Positions 61,260 through 64,000 of a stretch of DNA of 64,000 nt are shown piece after piece. The stretch is from Cohnella silvisoli (lineage in GTDB: Bacteria > Bacillota > Bacilli > Paenibacillales > Paenibacillaceae): positions 372,001-436,000 of the forward strand of contig NZ_JAIOAP010000002.1 in the NCBI RefSeq assembly GCF_021190915.1, read 5' to 3'. A program made the translations under genes and the position numbers. How positions within the stretch are numbered: the first letter of the stretch is position 1; every line of letters starts with the position of its first letter. The notes below the pieces were generated by a model. The model was not told the origin of the DNA, did not search any database, and worked only from the letters and a program-made list of their open reading frames with translations.

Positions 61260-62693
61260 TTAACCGTGACCCGCTCTGCCGTCCAAAGCCAACATGACCT
61301 CTTGCATCGCTTCCGACAGCGTAGGATGCGGATGGATGGCGCGGCCTATTTCCCATGGAACGGCATCGAGCAGCTTCGCAAGCGCTGCTTCCGCAATCAA
61401 TTCGGTCGCATGCGCGCCAACCAAATGGACACCAAGTAAATCACCGGTCGCGATATCCGCCACAACCTTGGCGAACCCTTCGCTTTCTCCATAAACCAAA
61501 GCTTTACCGAAAATACGTAACGGCAGTTTGGCCGTTTTCACTTCAAAACCATTCGCTTTGGCATCTGCTTCAGTCCAGCCAATTGAAGCGGCTTCCGGCC
61601 TGGAATAAATGCAGCGTGGAATATCCCGGTCGACAGCACGAGTCGGCTTGTTCCCCGTAAGGTGCTCTATCGCCACATTTGCCTCATGCATAGCTGCGTG
61701 CGCTAGCTGGATCCCGCCGATGCAATCTCCAATGGCATAAATATGAGATTCGCCGGTTTGTAACGTCGCCGGATTTACTTTGACAAACCCTTTGTCCGCT
61801 TTAACATCCGTATTCTCTAATCCTAGGTTTTCAACGTTCCCTTGTCTTCCGATAGAAACGAGCATCTTCTCAGCAATTATGTTATGAGTTTCACCTTTAA
61901 CGGTAACCACGGCATGAACGCCCGATTCCGTCAGCTTGCAGCCCTCTGCTTGCAAAGACGCTCCCGTAAAAATCTTAACGCCTCTCTTTTTCAGCGCTTT
62001 GGCCAACTCCGAGCCGACATCCTTGTCCTCGGTCGGAAGCAGCCTGTCCGCCGTTTCGACTAGCGTTACCTCCGTGCCGAAGTCGCTTAGCATAGATGCC
62101 CATTCGACTCCGATAACACCGCCGCCAATAATAAGAATAGATGAAGGCCGGGATGACCAATCCAAAGCTTCGTCGCTAGTTGCGATATGAACTCCGTCAT
62201 AAACGAGGCCTTCAAGCCGACGAGGACGAGAGCCCGTTGCTATGATTACGTTTTTCGGGATAATCGTGTCCGATTCGCCGTACTTGAGCTCAACCGCGAT
62301 TGCGCCGCTTCTCGGGGAAAAAATCGAAGGACCTATTATACGTCCGCTTCCGTTAATGACCTTTATTCCGTGCTGCTTCATAAGGGCCTGCAATCCCTTG
62401 TGCAGCTGCTCGACAATGCTATTCTTGCGGTTGAGCACCGCTTTCCAGTCAACTGTTGCCGCAGTTCCCTCGGGTAACGAAACGCCGTAAGATGCCGCTT
62501 CCCCGATCGTTGCGTACACTTCCGCGCTTCTAAGCAACGACTTGCTAGGGATGCAACCGCGATGAAGGCATGTCCCGCCCAGCTTATCCCGTTCAATAAT
62601 AACAACGCTGCGGCCTGCTTTCGCAGCAAGAACAGCTGCCGTATAGCCTCCCGGCCCGCCGCCTATAATGGCGACATCGACTTCGATGGGCAT
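61260..62693 (-). CDS. lpdV: Dihydrolipoamide dehydrogenase (E3)
   Basis: Flavoprotein that reoxidises the lipoyl arm of E2. FAD motif IIGGGPGGYTAAVLAAKAG, redox pair GGTCLHRGCIPSK, NAD motif ILIIGGGVIGVEWASML, and C-terminal AIHPHPTLSEAM with the active His-Glu. I chose the ATG at 62693, after GGAGGGG, giving 477 residues; the in-frame extension upstream overlaps the promoter. First gene of the operon. The B. subtilis ptb, bcd and buk genes that would precede it are absent here. Confidence 0.94.
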   Translation of the reverse strand: MPIEVDVAIIGGGPGGYTAAVLAAKAGRSVVIIERDKLGGTCLHRGCIPSKSLLRSAEVYATIGEAASYGVSLPEGTAATVDWKAVLNRKNSIVEQLHKGLQALMKQHGIKVINGSGRIIGPSIFSPRSGAIAVELKYGESDTIIPKNVIIATGSRPRRLEGLVYDGVHIATSDEALDWSSRPSSILIIGGGVIGVEWASMLSDFGTEVTLVETADRLLPTEDKDVGSELAKALKKRGVKIFTGASLQAEGCKLTESGVHAVVTVKGETHNIIAEKMLVSIGRQGNVENLGLENTDVKADKGFVKVNPATLQTGESHIYAIGDCIGGIQLAHAAMHEANVAIEHLTGNKPTRAVDRDIPRCIYSRPEAASIGWTEADAKANGFEVKTAKLPLRIFGKALVYGESEGFAKVVADIATGDLLGVHLVGAHATELIAEAALAKLLDAVPWEIGRAIHPHPTLSEAMQEVMLALDGRAGHG

Positions 62694-62728
62694 AGTTTCC
62701 CCTCCGTATGTAAAAAACTCACGTTTCC

Positions 62729-62757
62729 ATTGTACCTTTTTTTGCTGCCCGGGACAA
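62729..62757 (-). promoter_or_regulatory. Sigma-A promoter of lpdV
   Basis: On the minus strand TTGTCC, 17 bases, TACAAT (four and five of six), about 36 bases before the chosen lpdV start. It supports the short start. Confidence 0.65.
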
Positions 62758-62809
62758 AATCCTTTTCGACGATATTCCATTGACTCATTATTCTCGTACC
62801 CTGACAACT

Positions 62810-62840
62810 AAAAGAGCGGCGACCCATTTGGGTCACCGCG
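62810..62840 (-). terminator. Rho-independent terminator of the DHHW gene
   Basis: On the minus strand GCGGTGACCC and GGGTCGCCGC pair with one mismatch around a 4-base loop, then TCTTTTAG. Just after the gene's stop. Confidence 0.85.
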
Positions 62841-62852
62841 ACAGTAATATGC

Positions 62853-64000
62853 TTATTTAGCTGCGTCCAATTCCTCGATTAGGAGCTTGGCGATGCCGTC
62901 GTTCCGGGCTACGGTCGAGTTGTTAAGGAACAATACGTCTGTAATCTTCTGTTCTTTAACGAATTCGGTCAAGCTTTCATTAAAGTGCCTAGGGTCAAGA
63001 TAGTAGACCTTCTCGAAATGCGGCAACAGGAACGGGATAAATGCGTTAGCGTAAGAATCTTTGACTACGACGATCCGTTTGCCGTTGTTGTTATTCGTCT
63101 TGATTTCCCCCCACGGAAAATCTCCTCCGAGGAATACCGCATAAAATGTGCTGCTATTCTTGGCATAATTCGGATCCACTACTTTACGTTGAATAGCTTT
63201 GCCTGTGGAAGAGTGCATCGTATACGTATAACTCGTAAACGGCGTGTAATAAGTGAGCGTATCCGGGTGAGTTTTGAGCTCATTTTTCAATGTCTGTTTA
63301 TAAGCCGTCCCCAGGAATTCTTTGATATCGTTTTTCTTGTACTTACTGAGCGGAACCGGCGTTTCGCCGATTTTCTCCATAAGCTTCGAATAGGCGTAAT
63401 AAGCGCCAAGCGCTGTCCAGTGGTGATCGGTACGGAAATAGACGTATTCATCTTTGTGATCGTTTAACCCGCCGTAAGCGTCAACCTGTCCAATTTCCTC
63501 ATCTAGAAGACCATTGATGTGCGCAAACGCGTCTTTCTGCGAATCCGACAATTCCTTGTACTTCTCGTTCTCGATGAATTCAATTGAAGTAGGCGCTAAC
63601 AAGGAGTATACGCGTACTTTAGAGTCGACGGAATCTCGAAACCGATTTAGTGCGTCTGCATACATTTCTGCTGCCGGAGCCGAATATTTGAACGCCGTAA
63701 AAGCCCGATCCTTAAATATTAAATATTGACTGGAATTGACATCGGTAACGGAACTGCCTTCGCCCTTGTCGGTCTGACTAACGGCCATGTTATCGCCGCC
63801 TTGAACAACGATGGAGGCACCATCCTCGTCCGGAAATCCTTTAAGTTCTTTTAATCCGGTTCCAACTTGGACGAGTGAAGTCCGGAAAGCGAAATTATCG
63901 GAGAAGTAATTATCGAAATCGCGCGTATAAGCACCGTCGAAAAATCGATCTACCGTAAATTCCGGCTGCTTAGTTATATCACGCTGCTCGAGTTGAGACA
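62853..64000 (-). CDS. DHHW-type (AlgX/AlgJ-like) O-acetylation protein, 5'-truncated by the window edge
   Basis: The reading frame is open to the window end, so at least 382 residues are coded and the start is missing. The segment FDNYFSDNFAFRTSLVQVG matches the entry of the DHHW family, and FRTDHHWTALGAYYAY carries the name motif with its catalytic Asp-His. A later VVVKDSYANAFIPFLLPHF resembles the SGNH-like serine block of AlgX/AlgJ. Such proteins usually pair with an MBOAT protein (AlgI-like) and acetylate an exported polysaccharide; that gene may lie just outside the window. Confidence 0.82.
   Translation of the reverse strand, partial: SQLEQRDITKQPEFTVDRFFDGAYTRDFDNYFSDNFAFRTSLVQVGTGLKELKGFPDEDGASIVVQGGDNMAVSQTDKGEGSSVTDVNSSQYLIFKDRAFTAFKYSAPAAEMYADALNRFRDSVDSKVRVYSLLAPTSIEFIENEKYKELSDSQKDAFAHINGLLDEEIGQVDAYGGLNDHKDEYVYFRTDHHWTALGAYYAYSKLMEKIGETPVPLSKYKKNDIKEFLGTAYKQTLKNELKTHPDTLTYYTPFTSYTYTMHSSTGKAIQRKVVDPNYAKNSSTFYAVFLGGDFPWGEIKTNNNNGKRIVVVKDSYANAFIPFLLPHFEKVYYLDPRHFNESLTEFVKEQKITDVLFLNNSTVARNDGIAKLLIEELDAAK

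Noticed and set aside
61260..62807. Longer N-terminus of lpdV
   Set aside because: The extension covers the promoter and does not look like family sequence; GGAGGGG precedes the ATG at 62693.

Overview
The window looks like a chromosomal segment of an endospore-forming, aerobic Firmicute of the Paenibacillaceae (Paenibacillus/Cohnella-like). This rests on a nearly complete set of Bacillales sporulation genes in Bacillus-like order, mixed ATG/TTG/GTG starts with strong AGGAGG-type ribosome sites, and codon use of intermediate G+C. The exact genus cannot be fixed by eye. Almost all core genes are on the minus strand, so the operons read from high to low coordinates.

Region 1 (1-3.5 kb): the 3' part of serA on the plus strand, a gene-free stretch with degenerate repeats and a large palindromic element, then an MFS transporter. 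Region 2 (3.5-12.6 kb, minus): dacB-type carboxypeptidase, spmA, spmB, rluB, resA, resB, resC, resD, resE. This couples spore maturation to cytochrome c biogenesis and a redox two-component system, as in Bacillus subtilis. Region 3 (12.7-19.5 kb, minus): ytfJ, a DUF2953 protein, scpB, scpA, and a riboflavin operon ribD-ribE-ribBA-ribH preceded by an FMN riboswitch and terminator. Region 4 (19.6-27.5 kb, minus): ppiB, lysA, a shortened spoVA cluster (AA, AB, AF only), and the forespore operon spoIIAA-spoIIAB-sigF behind a sigma-H-type promoter, with dacF upstream.

Region 5 (27.5-34.3 kb) interrupts the conserved dacF-punA neighbourhood. It holds a small coiled-coil gene with a LexA-like box in its promoter, then on the plus strand a class D-type sortase and an 1823-residue LPKTG surface protein with seven SdrD/Cna-B-like repeats. 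Region 6 (34.3-48.6 kb) returns to core genes: punA, deoB, xerD, yqzK, ald, fur, spoIIM, an endonuclease Q-like gene, nudF, a mciZ-like FtsZ inhibitor, a PepT-like peptidase, prli42 and lipB. Accessory inserts here are a subtilisin-like protease, an orphan SARP-type response regulator, and an OhrR-type regulator between two thiol peroxidases.

Region 7 (48.7-57.5 kb, minus) is a sugar-uptake cassette: YesM/YesN-like sensor and regulator, lipoprotein binding protein, two CUT1 permeases and an unassigned six-hairpin-type enzyme, with no ATPase gene. Region 8 (57.6-62.8 kb, minus) is the branched-chain 2-oxoacid dehydrogenase operon lpdV-bkdAA-bkdAB-bkdB, whose E2 needs the lipoyl group that LipB helps supply. 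The window ends in a DHHW-type O-acetylation protein cut off at the edge.

The points I consider most worth checking are the LexA-like control of the coiled-coil gene beside the sortase cassette, the paired OhrR-type operators over two peroxidase promoters, the XerD with Thr in place of its catalytic Lys, the spoVA cluster lacking AC/AD/AE, and the palindromic element near 2.2 kb. I saw no rRNA, tRNA, CRISPR array, prophage or intact insertion sequence.
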